Shown here: one piece after another, positions 24,375-33,003 of the stretch
Layout of the letters: each line of letters starts with the position of its first letter
How positions within the stretch are numbered: position 1 is the stretch's first letter
NCBI GenBank assembly: GCA_900765525.1
Contig: CAAFRY010000191.1
Location: 1-51,998, forward strand
DNA from: an uncultured Blautia sp.
GTDB lineage: Bacteria > Bacillota > Clostridia > Lachnospirales > Lachnospiraceae
Length of the DNA stretch: 51,998 nucleotides
Reading direction: 5' to 3'
The notes under the pieces: generated by a model
Told to the model about the DNA's origin: nothing
What the model saw: only the letters and a program-made list of their open reading frames with translations
Databases searched by the model: none
Made by a program: the position numbers and the translations under genes

Positions 24375-24985
24375 CAGGGGAAATCTCCAGGCTCACAGCG
24401 CTGTATGGTTAACCGACAGAGCTCTCCGGCGGCCGCACATCCGGCCAAGTCCTCCAGCCAGAAAAATTCGTGCCAGGCAGGAGAGGGCAGCTCCCTCATT
24501 GACCGGGTAATTCCTTCCCCCGTAAGCTTCAAACAGCTTTCCTTATAGGCCCAGAGCCGGGCAAATTCTCTTTCCGGACAGGAGGAAACTTTAATCTGCT
24601 CCTGTTCTGCTTCATCCATAGTCCGTTCCAAAAGCCTTGGAGACCTTATAGGCCGCACATCCTGAATATCTATGCCGCAGGGTACGGAAGACAGAGCACA
24701 TACCGCCCAGCCTCCCCCATGACTGATATTAAAATGCAAATCAGGTCTGTCCGGGAAAAAGGGCTTTCCGTGGATACCCTTTTCCAGCTTTTCCTCCAAA
24801 CGGGAAAGAAGCCTTTGAGGCTCCTTGTCTCCTTCAAAAAATTCCCCACAGCCCAATTTCCACAGACCACATAGCAGCAGCAGCCTGCCGCAGACAGTTT
24901 CCTCTCTCTTATTGAACTGGCCCAATACCGGGCTCCACGCTTTTATTTTCCCTGCAAATACTAATAGTTCAGTGGCTGCCTTCAT
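24371..24985 (-). CDS. Sfp-type 4'-phosphopantetheinyl transferase
   Basis: These enzymes attach the phosphopantetheine arm of CoA to carrier proteins. The 204-aa protein has GKPFFPDRPDLHFNISHGGG, the magnesium-binding GIDIQDVRPI and the catalytic WAYKESCLKLTGEG, the P1-P3 motifs of the Sfp/Gsp class. It overlaps the 3' end of the helicase gene by 17 bp. No NRPS or PKS is in the window; it may serve carrier proteins elsewhere or the fatty acid ACP at 44.7 kb if acpS is missing. The last residues are Cys-rich by chance. Confidence 0.88.
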   Translation of the reverse strand: MKAATELLVFAGKIKAWSPVLGQFNKREETVCGRLLLLCGLWKLGCGEFFEGDKEPQRLLSRLEEKLEKGIHGKPFFPDRPDLHFNISHGGGWAVCALSSVPCGIDIQDVRPIRSPRLLERTMDEAEQEQIKVSSCPEREFARLWAYKESCLKLTGEGITRSMRELPSPAWHEFFWLEDLAGCAAAGELCRLTIQRCEPGDFPC

Positions 24986-26840
24986 CTTTCTTTTCCTCCA
25001 AAAGTCCTGCCTGGACCAGAAACCTGGAAGGCTTCAGCTCCTTTTCATGACGCTCCCTTACATAGAACACAGACAGTTTTTTTCTGGCTCTTGTCATTCC
25101 CACATAGAAAAGCCGCCTCTCCTCCTCCAAAGCACTGTCTGTAGCCGCTTTATGGTAAGGAATGGTACCGTCATTGACATCCATCAGAAAAACCTGGTCA
25201 AATTCCAGGCCCTTGATACTGTGAAGCGTAGAGATAACCACGCCTTTTTTCTGGGCTGCCTGCAGCTTTGCCTGCTCTTTTAGTTTCTCCGTATATCTGG
25301 CAATATGCTCAAACCACTGGGAAAAGGTTTTATACTCCCTGGCACTGTCCGCTAATTCATCCAGTACCTCATATAAATCCTGGGTCTTGATTTTCCGGTA
25401 TGCAGCATAATCTTTTAAATACTCTTCATAGCCTACGCCATACCGAATGTAGTTAATGGCTCCGTAGGGAGTCATCTCTTTCAGCGCTTTTAAGTCTTCT
25501 TCCAGCTTGTCTATCCTGTCGCACATCCATTCCTTTCCCTCATAATGCCATCTCAAGGCTTCAAAGGAAACCTGCTCTTCTCCCAGGCAATCCCGTGAGA
25601 GATACCGGTTGGGACGGTTCATGACCTTCAGGAACTCTCTTCTGCTTCTGTCCCCCATAGCCAGCTTCATATAAGTAATAATATTTCTGGCAATCCAGTG
25701 TTCATACAAATTAGGAAGTCTGTCTCTCATCTGGAAGGGAATCTGATATTCCATAAAAACCTCTACCAGAAATCTGGCCCCGGAATTGGTCCGGTACAAA
25801 ACAGCCATCTCCTCATAGAGACAGCCTTCTTTACAGGCTTTTTGAATACAATCCTTAACATACAGCTCTTCTTCTCTGTTATCCTGAAACTCCCGGATAA
25901 GCGGTGGCTCTCCCTGGGGGTTCTCGGTATAAATCTTCTTTCGGAACCTTTGCTTATTACAGGCAATCACCTTTCCCGCAGCCTCCACAATTGCCTGTGT
26001 GGAACGGTAGTTGCAGGCCAGAAGCTCTGTCTGCACCTTAGGGAAATCCTTTGGAAAATGCATCATGATTTCCGGTCTGGCTCCCCGGAAAGCATAGATA
26101 GACTGGTCGTCGTCTCCCACAATAAACAAGTTATCCTCCGGGGCGGCCAACATCTTTACAATATCATATTGAAGCTGGTTAATATCCTGAAATTCATCCA
26201 CCAGCACGAACTGAAATTTTTCCTGCCAGCCTTTGAGAATATCCGGCCTTTTACTCAAAAGCTCATAGCAATATAAAAGCATATCGTCAAAATCCAGAAG
26301 CCTGCCCCTGCGGCAGCCCTGGACATATGCGGTATAAATATCCCGGAAAACCTGGTCCGGGCAATTCTGGGAATAATAATGCTCTAAAGCCAGCCTGCTG
26401 TTTTTTACCATGCTGATTTCCTGGGACAGGCCTTCGAAAAAATCCTTTTCATCCTGTATCTCCAGTTTCTGGCTGTAGGCCAGTTCTTTCAGTATATCCA
26501 GCTTTTTCTCTTCGCTTAAAATATTGTTCCCTGTAAGACCGTAGGCATGGCGAAGAATGCCGTAAAAAATCCCGTGGAAAGTGCCGAAAGTCACTTGGCG
26601 GTAATCCGCCCTGACCCCGGCCCTTACGCACAGGTTCTCAAATCTCTGCTTCATCTCCCTGGCAGCCGCCTTCGTAAAGGTGACTACCAGGATGGCTGCA
26701 GGATTCACATGATAGGTTTCTAAAAGCCTCTCCACTCTTCTTGTCATAGTAGTGGTCTTTCCGGAACCAGGACCTGCAAGGAGCATCATGGGCCCCTTGA
26801 AATGGTTCACTGCTTTTTCCTGAGCTAGATTTTTATTCAT
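24969..26840 (-). CDS. UvrD/PcrA-like ATP-dependent DNA helicase (superfamily 1)
   Basis: The 623-aa protein has all SF1A helicase motifs: LLAGPGSGKTTTMTRR (Walker A, near residue 18), TFHGIFYGIL, DEFQDINQLQYDIV (motif II), GDDDQSIYAFRGA (III), NYRSTQAIVEAA (IV), STLHSIKGLEFDQVFL (V) and RRLFYVGMTRARKKL (VI). I chose the ATG at 26840; an in-frame start at 26987 would overlap gltX by more than 120 bp with unrelated residues. The protein is shorter than UvrD/PcrA (about 720 aa) and may be a distinct clostridial branch. Its ribosome binding site is weak. The PPTase gene overlaps its end. Confidence 0.92.
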   Translation of the reverse strand: MNKNLAQEKAVNHFKGPMMLLAGPGSGKTTTMTRRVERLLETYHVNPAAILVVTFTKAAAREMKQRFENLCVRAGVRADYRQVTFGTFHGIFYGILRHAYGLTGNNILSEEKKLDILKELAYSQKLEIQDEKDFFEGLSQEISMVKNSRLALEHYYSQNCPDQVFRDIYTAYVQGCRRGRLLDFDDMLLYCYELLSKRPDILKGWQEKFQFVLVDEFQDINQLQYDIVKMLAAPEDNLFIVGDDDQSIYAFRGARPEIMMHFPKDFPKVQTELLACNYRSTQAIVEAAGKVIACNKQRFRKKIYTENPQGEPPLIREFQDNREEELYVKDCIQKACKEGCLYEEMAVLYRTNSGARFLVEVFMEYQIPFQMRDRLPNLYEHWIARNIITYMKLAMGDRSRREFLKVMNRPNRYLSRDCLGEEQVSFEALRWHYEGKEWMCDRIDKLEEDLKALKEMTPYGAINYIRYGVGYEEYLKDYAAYRKIKTQDLYEVLDELADSAREYKTFSQWFEHIARYTEKLKEQAKLQAAQKKGVVISTLHSIKGLEFDQVFLMDVNDGTIPYHKAATDSALEEERRLFYVGMTRARKKLSVFYVRERHEKELKPSRFLVQAGLLEEKKDEGSH

Positions 26841-26860
26841 AGTCCACTGCTTTCTAATCT

Positions 26861-28309
26861 TCAGCTTAATTTCTCTATGGCTGCTTTCAGTCTCCGGATG
26901 CTCTCCTCTTTTCCCAGAACCTCCAGAATCTCCGTGGCTCCTGCCGGAGTCATTTGTTTTCCGGATAAACCGGTACGGATAGGCCAAAGCACCTGGCCGT
27001 TTTTATAACCGTTCTCTTTTGCAAAGCCGCAGAGCAGCTCATAGAGAGCGTCATTTTCGTAGCAATCCTGGGCCTCCAGTACAGGAAGCACCTTCTGCAA
27101 TACTTCCAGAGAAACCTCCGGATTTGTTTTCATTTTCTTATGGGTATACATAGACACATCATACTCCGGCACTTCCTGGAAGAAATCAATCAGCCCGGGA
27201 ATATCCGGGAAGATTTCAATTCTGGTCTTCGCCATGGCTGCAATTTTCTTCAAATCCAAGTCTCTGGAAATGGTCTTTTCCAGGTAAGGCAGTGCCATGT
27301 CGTAAAATTTCTGGAAATCCATGGCCTTCATGTATTCCCCGTTCATCCATTTCAGCTTCTGTATGTCAAAGACTGCCGGAGACTTGCTCATATGCCGGTA
27401 GTCAAAAGCTTCTACCAGCTCTTCCAAAGAGAAAATCTCCCGGTTATCCTCAGGACACCAGCCCAGCAAAGCTACATAATTTACAATAGCCTCTGTGAGA
27501 AAGCCCTGTTCAATCAAATCCTCATAGGATGAATGGCCGGAACGCTTGGAAAGCTTTTTATGCTCCTCATTGGTAATCAGAGGACAATGTACATAAGTCG
27601 GCACCTCCCAACCGAAAGCTTCATAAATTCTATTATATTTAGGTGAGGAAGACAGATACTCATTTCCTCTTACCACATGGGTGATTCCCATCAGATGGTC
27701 GTCCACCACATTTGCAAAATTATAGGTAGGATATCCGTCTGATTTAATCAGGATTAAATCATCAAGCTCGTTGTTTGGAACCGTAATATCCCCGTAAATA
27801 TCATCATGGAAGGTTGTAGTTCCTTCTGTAGGCATGTTAAAACGGATAACGTGAGGCTCTCCCGCTGCCAGCTTTGCCTCCACTTCTTCTTTGCTCAGAT
27901 GAAGACAATGCTTGTCATATACGGATACTTCTTTTCCCTCAATGGTGGTTTTCAGGGATTCCAGCCTTTCCTTGGTACAGAAGCAGTAATAAGCGTCTCC
28001 CTGCTCCACCAGCTGCCGGGCATATTTCAGATACAAGCCTTTGGCATTTCTTTCGCTCTGCACATAAGGTCCGAATCCGCCGTCCTTGTCCGGTCCCTCA
28101 TCATGGACAAGCCCGGTTTCCTGTAAAGTATGATAAATAATTTCCAGGGCTCCCTCTACGAAACGCTCCTGGTCCGTATCCTCTATACGCAGTATGAAAT
28201 CTCCTCCTTCATGCTTGGCAATCAGGTAGGCATACAGCGCTGTTCTTAAATTTCCCACATGCATTCTCCCTGTTGGGCTGGGGGCAAATCTTGTTCTTAC
28301 CTTGCTCAT
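26861..28309 (-). CDS. gltX: Glutamyl-tRNA synthetase
   Basis: GltX charges tRNA-Glu (and, in bacteria lacking GlnRS, tRNA-Gln for later amidation). The 482-aa class I synthetase has the HIGH-type motif in [19 protein letters not shown] at the N-terminus and KLSKRSG (KMSKS-type) near residue 246. The C-terminal anticodon-binding domain is intact. No T-box was recognised upstream. The helicase gene follows by about 20 bp. Confidence 0.96.
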   Translation of the reverse strand: MSKVRTRFAPSPTGRMHVGNLRTALYAYLIAKHEGGDFILRIEDTDQERFVEGALEIIYHTLQETGLVHDEGPDKDGGFGPYVQSERNAKGLYLKYARQLVEQGDAYYCFCTKERLESLKTTIEGKEVSVYDKHCLHLSKEEVEAKLAAGEPHVIRFNMPTEGTTTFHDDIYGDITVPNNELDDLILIKSDGYPTYNFANVVDDHLMGITHVVRGNEYLSSSPKYNRIYEAFGWEVPTYVHCPLITNEEHKKLSKRSGHSSYEDLIEQGFLTEAIVNYVALLGWCPEDNREIFSLEELVEAFDYRHMSKSPAVFDIQKLKWMNGEYMKAMDFQKFYDMALPYLEKTISRDLDLKKIAAMAKTRIEIFPDIPGLIDFFQEVPEYDVSMYTHKKMKTNPEVSLEVLQKVLPVLEAQDCYENDALYELLCGFAKENGYKNGQVLWPIRTGLSGKQMTPAGATEILEVLGKEESIRRLKAAIEKLS

Positions 28310-28381
28310 AATCTATTCTCCTCGTATTTCCTGGGAACAGAGGCTGCTGTATTTCCCGGATACAGCTCCCTCTTGTCCTGA

Positions 28382-28421
28382 ACTAAAAGTGGGGTATGCG
28401 GCCTTGACCTAATACCCCACT
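28382..28421 (-). terminator. Terminator of the VOC-protein gene
   Basis: AGTGGGGTAT (28388-28397) and ATACCCCACT (28412-28421) form a perfect 10-bp stem with a 14-nt loop. On the minus strand it is followed by TTTTAGTT. It separates the VOC gene from gltX. Confidence 0.75.
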
Positions 28422-28475
28422 GTGGAAAATTATACCCAACCTGGCTCTTATTTTCAAGTGCGGATTCTGGAAATC

Positions 28476-28832
28476 CTACTTCTGTACCAGATGTACGGCA
28501 AACCCTCCGATTTCTTCCTTTATGTACACTGCTGTCAGCTTCTCATTTTTGTATTTGGCCGTGTCCATGTCCACTTCCACACCCTGGCTCTCTAAATACT
28601 CCACGGCTTTAGCCACGTCTGTAGTGCCAATAGCAATATGTCCGTTCTTTCCAAGATAAGGTTTCTTCATTGCCTCCACAGCTGTTCCTGCAAATACCGA
28701 GCTGTTCCCCACCTTTTTGGTAAGGCCAAAAATAGCGTCAAACCTTCCCGCTACCTGGCAGGCCTCCTCCTCGTTCTGACAGTTGATTCCTACATGGCGA
28801 AGTTCAAATCCTAATTCCTCTAACTGACTCAT
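28476..28832 (-). CDS. VOC-superfamily (glyoxalase-fold) protein
   Basis: The 118-aa protein reads like a small vicinal-oxygen-chelate fold: GFELRHVGINCQNEEEACQVA at the N-terminus and NGHIAIGTTDVAKAVEYLESQ plus EIGGFAVHLVQK at the C-terminus. The same module is found alone or attached to KDPG/KHG aldolases in Clostridia. I chose the ATG at 28832 with AGGAGG 9 nt upstream. There is no aldolase neighbour here, so the substrate is unknown. The gene appears monocistronic with a strong terminator. Confidence 0.75.
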   Translation of the reverse strand: MSQLEELGFELRHVGINCQNEEEACQVAGRFDAIFGLTKKVGNSSVFAGTAVEAMKKPYLGKNGHIAIGTTDVAKAVEYLESQGVEVDMDTAKYKNEKLTAVYIKEEIGGFAVHLVQK

Positions 28833-28965
28833 ACCTATATTCCTCCTATCTTTAAAAATTTTTATTTTATTCAAATCCTCCACTGTTTTTCCCCGGAATC
28901 TTTGATACCCAGCTGCTTACAGCAGAGTCTTTGATTTCTCTGTTCTGCTTCTTAATATATTACTT

Positions 28966-29724
28966 TTACTGTACCGGAGAAAACAGAATTTTGCCTGTAC
29001 CCCGGTATACGTTTACCAGACCTTCCCCAGAAACGGCGGACCCTATAAGAGATTTACCGGAACGCTCCACCGTAAAGTCCAGGCTGCCGCTCCAGGCCAC
29101 CGCCATATTTCCATCCAGCTTAATCACATCATCCTTTAAAGTAACCTCCACTAATTCTTCCTTGGGGCAGGGAGATTCCAGGCACAGCACGCCTTCTCCT
29201 GCCACGCCCAGGTTAAACAGGCCTTCATTACCCGCTGCAGCAGAGGAAATATTGGAGCGCATTACTGCTTTATGCCTGAGCCTTGCATCGCAGGCCAAAA
29301 ACAGACCGTCATCCATTACAACAGAACCATTCCACTCTCCCACATCTAAAAGCAAGATATGCTTAAAGGTAGGTTCCAACACCATTATCCCGTCTCCTGT
29401 ATACTCTGGCTTAATGGCAGATTCTCCTGTAACTTTCCCTCTCACAGCTTTTCCCAGAAGGTCTCCTACCCCCTTAATACCAGTGGTAGCTTTTACATTT
29501 CCCACCATCCACTGCATGGCTCCCGCCTGGACCGTTACATTGGCCTGGCTCAAATCGCAGATAACCTGACGCCGCCTTACATGCATGGCATGGCAGAAAT
29601 AAGCAGCCATGGCATTTTGGGGAGATACGCTTAAATCTCTCTGATACTCAATTACCTGGAAAGGCCCCATAGCGTCCAGTATTCTCACATCATCGTTATT
29701 GACAAAATTTCCTATTTTAAACAT
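28966..29724 (-). CDS. AIM24-family protein
   Basis: The 252-aa protein matches the AIM24/TIGR00266-type family of beta-rich trimeric proteins with unknown cytoplasmic role. Seen features are QVICDLSQANVTVQAGAMQWM, ATTGIKGVGDLLGKAVRG, a GEGVLCLESPCPKEELVEV strand series and the AVSGEGLVNVYRGTGKILFSPV ending. The ATG at 29724 follows GGGGGAAGG. Its start overlaps the stop of the Cys-rich 149-aa gene by 8 bp, so they are coupled. No TM segment or signal peptide. Confidence 0.85.
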   Translation of the reverse strand: MFKIGNFVNNDDVRILDAMGPFQVIEYQRDLSVSPQNAMAAYFCHAMHVRRRQVICDLSQANVTVQAGAMQWMVGNVKATTGIKGVGDLLGKAVRGKVTGESAIKPEYTGDGIMVLEPTFKHILLLDVGEWNGSVVMDDGLFLACDARLRHKAVMRSNISSAAAGNEGLFNLGVAGEGVLCLESPCPKEELVEVTLKDDVIKLDGNMAVAWSGSLDFTVERSGKSLIGSAVSGEGLVNVYRGTGKILFSPVQ

Positions 29725-30166
29725 AGTCCTTCCCCCTTTTCTTGTAGCAGATAATCTGAGGATTTGCCCCATTACATCCATACTGGCACACCAGAAGATA
29801 GCTTTCGTCTCCAACTATGCCGTAACATCTGTCATTTCCCGGTATTTCAATCTGGTTTCCAAAGTATACCTGATTATCCTTCAACAGCTTTACCCTCTCA
29901 CCATTGGGAAGCAGATACTCCAGATTCACATAAAAACCATTGAGCAGGTTCAAATCTGTCACTTTCAGCTTTTCAATCCCCAGTGCATTAAATTCTTCTA
30001 TCAAAGTATTTTTTAAATTCTGAAGTTTTTCCTTCCCCCCTGTCTTGATACATTCCGCTGCAATACAGCTTCCTCCCAGTGGATGTCCGCCTGTTTTTTC
30101 GCAGCCGCCGCACTCCTCTTTTCTGCTGCACGAAAGGCAGCAATCCATACCGCATATGGATACCAT
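29717..30166 (-). CDS. Cys-rich DUF3795-like protein
   Basis: This 149-aa protein opens with a cysteine cluster: CGMDCCLSCSRKEECGGC within residues 5-22, then two further Cys at about 34 and 39, and three more near the C-terminus (CQYGCNG, IICYK). The N-terminal arrangement resembles DUF3795 proteins, which may bind a metal or Fe-S cluster. It starts 22 bp after the 111-aa gene and overlaps the AIM24 gene by 8 bp. The family name is tentative and no function is known. Confidence 0.6.
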   Translation of the reverse strand: MVSICGMDCCLSCSRKEECGGCEKTGGHPLGGSCIAAECIKTGGKEKLQNLKNTLIEEFNALGIEKLKVTDLNLLNGFYVNLEYLLPNGERVKLLKDNQVYFGNQIEIPGNDRCYGIVGDESYLLVCQYGCNGANPQIICYKKRGKDYV

Positions 30167-30188
30167 AAATCACCCTCCTCTATTTCCA

Positions 30189-30524
30189 TTATTCAGCCTC
30201 TTCCTTTCTCAACACCTCTTTGGGAGGTTCAATTTCTTTGGCCAAAGTGTGTTCTGTCAGCTCTGACAGTATTTTAAATTTTTTATTCAGCATTGGCCTC
30301 ATACAATTGGGTACATGCTCCTGATGAGCCCTGTGGATTGCCACACATTCTTTACAATTTCCGTGGTAACGACAGGCTTTCTTACAGGGGCAGTGGTCCT
30401 TATTCTCATATTCTCTGCGGAATTGAGCCGCAAATTCCTCCTGGAGCCGCAATCCTTCCGCCCGGTTTCCCTTGTGGAATTCTTTCATTGCTTCCAATTG
30501 CTTTGGATTGTTTTCAATTAACAT
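30189..30524 (-). CDS. Small protein with a Cys/His motif, unknown function
   Basis: The 111-aa protein has a charged N-terminal helix and a central cluster CPCKKACRYHGNCKECVAIH with further His and Cys (HQEHVPNC), suggesting zinc or Fe-S binding. The C-terminal third is helical and acidic. AAAGGAT precedes the ATG. It heads a three-gene operon with the Cys-rich and AIM24 genes and is divergent from the MarR operon. I do not recognise a named family. Confidence 0.6.
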   Translation of the reverse strand: MLIENNPKQLEAMKEFHKGNRAEGLRLQEEFAAQFRREYENKDHCPCKKACRYHGNCKECVAIHRAHQEHVPNCMRPMLNKKFKILSELTEHTLAKEIEPPKEVLRKEEAE

Positions 30525-30603
30525 TTTGTATCCATCCTTTGTTTATACTACTTCTTTATTCTAGCATATCTAAGCTTAATATAAAACCAAAACAATATAA
30601 GAC

Positions 30604-30637
30604 TTGACTTCTTATCCGGTTATTGTTACTATATAGT
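30604..30637 (+). promoter_or_regulatory. MarR operon promoter and palindrome
   Basis: TTGACT (30604-30609) and TACTAT (30627-30632) are 17 bp apart. The perfect palindrome ACTATATAGT (30628-30637) overlaps the -10 and is a candidate operator for the adjacent MarR regulator. TTGACT and AGTCAA (30635-30640) form a wider complementary pair. Confidence 0.55.
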
Positions 30638-30681
30638 CAAATATCGGACAATCTAATATTTGCAAGAAAGAAGGGATAAAT

Positions 30682-31143
30682 TTGGACTTTCAGGAAGTAA
30701 GAACCTATGTCAATCAATATGGCCGGTTAAGGGATATACAATTTGCCGCCTATGAATTGTATGCCAGAAAACATAATCTCACTGCTAAAGAATTATTTGT
30801 TTTAGACATTATCTTGTTTTCACCGGAGGGCTGCCTGCAGTCGGAAATCTGCCAGCGCCTTTCCGCAACCCGTCAGACTATCAGCGCAATCATCAAAAAA
30901 TTTCTTTTAAAAGGCTATATAGAGCTTTCAGAATCCCCAACTGACCGACGAAATAAGCTGGTCCGTTTTACAGAACCAGGACTTCGGTATGCAGAGAATA
31001 TCATACTCCCGGCAGCCAATGCGGAAATCGAAGCAATGGGGCAATTATCAGGAGAAGACATTGTAGAGTTAGTACGTCTTACTACCTTGTTTTCCGATTT
31101 TATGAAAGAAAAGTTTGAAAATATACAGGAGGTAAAAGAATGA
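30682..31143 (+). CDS. MarR-family transcriptional regulator
   Basis: The 153-aa protein has the winged-helix core LFVLDIILFSPEGCLQSEIC, the recognition helix SATRQTISAIIKKFLLKGYI and the wing SPTDRRNKLVRFT with the family's D-R-R. The start is TTG at 30682 with GAAGGGAT upstream. It overlaps the next gene by 4 bp and leads an operon of DUF1848, radical SAM and MutM genes, which it probably represses in response to an unknown ligand or oxidant. No cysteine resembling the OhrR sensor site stands near the N-terminus. Confidence 0.88.
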   Translation: MDFQEVRTYVNQYGRLRDIQFAAYELYARKHNLTAKELFVLDIILFSPEGCLQSEICQRLSATRQTISAIIKKFLLKGYIELSESPTDRRNKLVRFTEPGLRYAENIILPAANAEIEAMGQLSGEDIVELVRLTTLFSDFMKEKFENIQEVKE

Positions 31144-32078
31144 TACTAAATACAGGAGGACGGACAGACACTGTCCAGTATTACACAGAGTGGCTGCTGC
31201 GCCGCTTTGAGGAAGGCTATGTATTGACCCGGAACCCGCTGTTTCCCAGCAAGTTCCAGCGCTATGAGTTAAGTCCGGATAAGGTAGACTGTGTGGTTTT
31301 CTGTTCCAAAAATTACAGGCCTATCCTGCCACGCCTGCGTGAAATCACAGATTCTTTCCCTACCTATTTTCACTATACCATTACAGCTTACGGAAAAGAC
31401 ATTGAGCCAGGAGTGCCTTCCATTAAAGAAAGTATGGAAACCCTCATTGACCTCTCCCGATTGGTAGGAAAACAACGGATTGCATGGCGCTATGACCCTG
31501 TGCTGCTGACAAAAGAATATACCATGGAACGTCATTTAGAAACATTTGAGGAGATGGCCGGCGTACTGGCCCCCTACATAGACCGGTGTATTTTCAGTTT
31601 TGTAGAAATGTATAAAAAACTGGAAACCAATATGCCGGAGCTCATCCCTCTGTCACAGGAGGATATGAATACTTTGGCCAAAGGGCTGGGCTCTATTGCA
31701 CAAAAATACGGAATCCACATACAGACCTGCGGTACAAACGGCGACTACACGCCTTACGGTATCCACTCCTCCGGCTGCATGACTCTGGATATTCTGGGAA
31801 ATGCAAATGGAATCGTATTTAAAAATCTGAAACACAAGGGACTGCGGCAAGGCTGTCATTGTATTGAAAGCCGAGACATAGGTGCTTATGATACCTGCCT
31901 AAATGGCTGTAAATACTGCTATGCTAATAAAAATCCCAAAAAGGCATTTGAAAATTATAAATACCATGACCCCTCCTCCCCACTGCTCTTAGGCCATGTG
32001 AAACCGGAGGACACCATCATACAGGGGGCCCAGAAATCTTTTTTAAAAGGAGTGCAAAGTGTCAGAAGCAATCATTAA
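31140..32078 (+). CDS. DUF1848 protein with a CxxxCxxC cluster
   Basis: The 312-aa protein matches DUF1848: early ILNTGGRTDTVQYY, the KVDCVVFCSKNY segment, HYTITAYGKDIEP and a TCGTNGDY region. The C-terminal part carries CHCIESRDIGAYDTCLNGCKYCYANKNP-type sequence, in which C-x3-C-x2-C resembles a radical SAM 4Fe-4S site. It overlaps marR by 4 bp and the radical SAM gene by 20 bp. Its reaction is unknown; a radical SAM or Fe-S role paired with the next gene is inferred. Confidence 0.8.
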   Translation: MILNTGGRTDTVQYYTEWLLRRFEEGYVLTRNPLFPSKFQRYELSPDKVDCVVFCSKNYRPILPRLREITDSFPTYFHYTITAYGKDIEPGVPSIKESMETLIDLSRLVGKQRIAWRYDPVLLTKEYTMERHLETFEEMAGVLAPYIDRCIFSFVEMYKKLETNMPELIPLSQEDMNTLAKGLGSIAQKYGIHIQTCGTNGDYTPYGIHSSGCMTLDILGNANGIVFKNLKHKGLRQGCHCIESRDIGAYDTCLNGCKYCYANKNPKKAFENYKYHDPSSPLLLGHVKPEDTIIQGAQKSFLKGVQSVRSNH

Positions 32079-33003
32079 ACCAGTGGAAGTGCGTAGTATT
32101 TTATCAAAATCCAACCTGCCTGTATGTGAATATTCTGTAAATCCTTATGTAGGTTGTACCCACAGCTGCAAATACTGCTATGCTTCCTTTATGAAACGTT
32201 TTTCCGGCCATAATGAAGACTGGGGAAGCTTTTTAGACGTAAAAATCTGGCCAAAAATAAAAAATCCCGGAAAATATGAAGGCAAGGAACTGTTTATCGG
32301 TTCTGTTACAGACCCTTATCTTCCCCAGGAAGAGATTTACGGCCGTACAAGAGCCCTGCTCACGGAGTTAAAGGGCAGCAAAGCCAGACTCAGTATTGCC
32401 ACCAAAAGCGATTTAATACTGCGGGATTTGGAGCTAATAAAAACTTTTCCGGAAGCTCGTGTTTCCTGGTCTATAAATACATTGGACGAAGATTTCAAAG
32501 ATGATATGGATAAGGCAGTGTCTATTGAAAGGAGATTTGAGGCCATGGAAGCTTTTCACCAAGCCGGTATCCGCACTACCTGTTTCATATCCCCTATTTT
32601 CCCGGGGATTACGGATGTGGAAAAAATTATTCAGAGAGCTAAAGGACAGTGCAATCTGATTTGGCTGGAAAATCTCAATCTCAGGGGCAGCTATAAGCCG
32701 GTTATCCTGAATTACATAAAAGAAAAGTATCCCCATCTGCTTCCCTTATATCAGGAAATTTATACCAGAAAAAACCAGAGTTATTGGGAAATGCTGGATG
32801 CCAGACTGAGAGATTTCACTGCAAAAATCGGCCTGGATTATGTAACCAATGACGACAGTATGAAACGTCCTTTCCAGGCACCGCCTGTAGTGGTAAATTA
32901 TTTTTATCATGAACAAATCAAAAAATCTGCCAGAAAAAACGTAACAGCTAACTCATGTTCTGTTCACGCCGGAATCGGGAAAGGGGGAAAAAGCCATGCC
33001 TGA
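32059..33003 (+). CDS. Radical SAM protein, SPL (spore photoproduct lyase)-like
   Basis: The 314-aa protein has YVGCTHSCKYCYASFMKRF, the C-x3-C-x2-C cluster of radical SAM enzymes (near residues 33-40), and the SPL/Rv2578c-like layout with GSVTDPYLPQEE and TKSDLILRDLELI. The start is GTG at 32059 with AAGGAG upstream. It overlaps DUF1848 by 20 bp and MutM by 8 bp. Family context points to DNA or nucleotide repair; true spore photoproduct lyases have a further conserved Cys that I cannot assign here. Confidence 0.82.
   Translation: MSEAIIKPVEVRSILSKSNLPVCEYSVNPYVGCTHSCKYCYASFMKRFSGHNEDWGSFLDVKIWPKIKNPGKYEGKELFIGSVTDPYLPQEEIYGRTRALLTELKGSKARLSIATKSDLILRDLELIKTFPEARVSWSINTLDEDFKDDMDKAVSIERRFEAMEAFHQAGIRTTCFISPIFPGITDVEKIIQRAKGQCNLIWLENLNLRGSYKPVILNYIKEKYPHLLPLYQEIYTRKNQSYWEMLDARLRDFTAKIGLDYVTNDDSMKRPFQAPPVVVNYFYHEQIKKSARKNVTANSCSVHAGIGKGGKSHA

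Noticed and set aside
31140..33003. Possibility that DUF1848 and the radical SAM protein are one frameshifted gene
   Set aside because: Each has its own start with a ribosome binding site, a full family-length sequence and its own C-x3-C-x2-C cluster; the 20-bp overlap is normal coupling.
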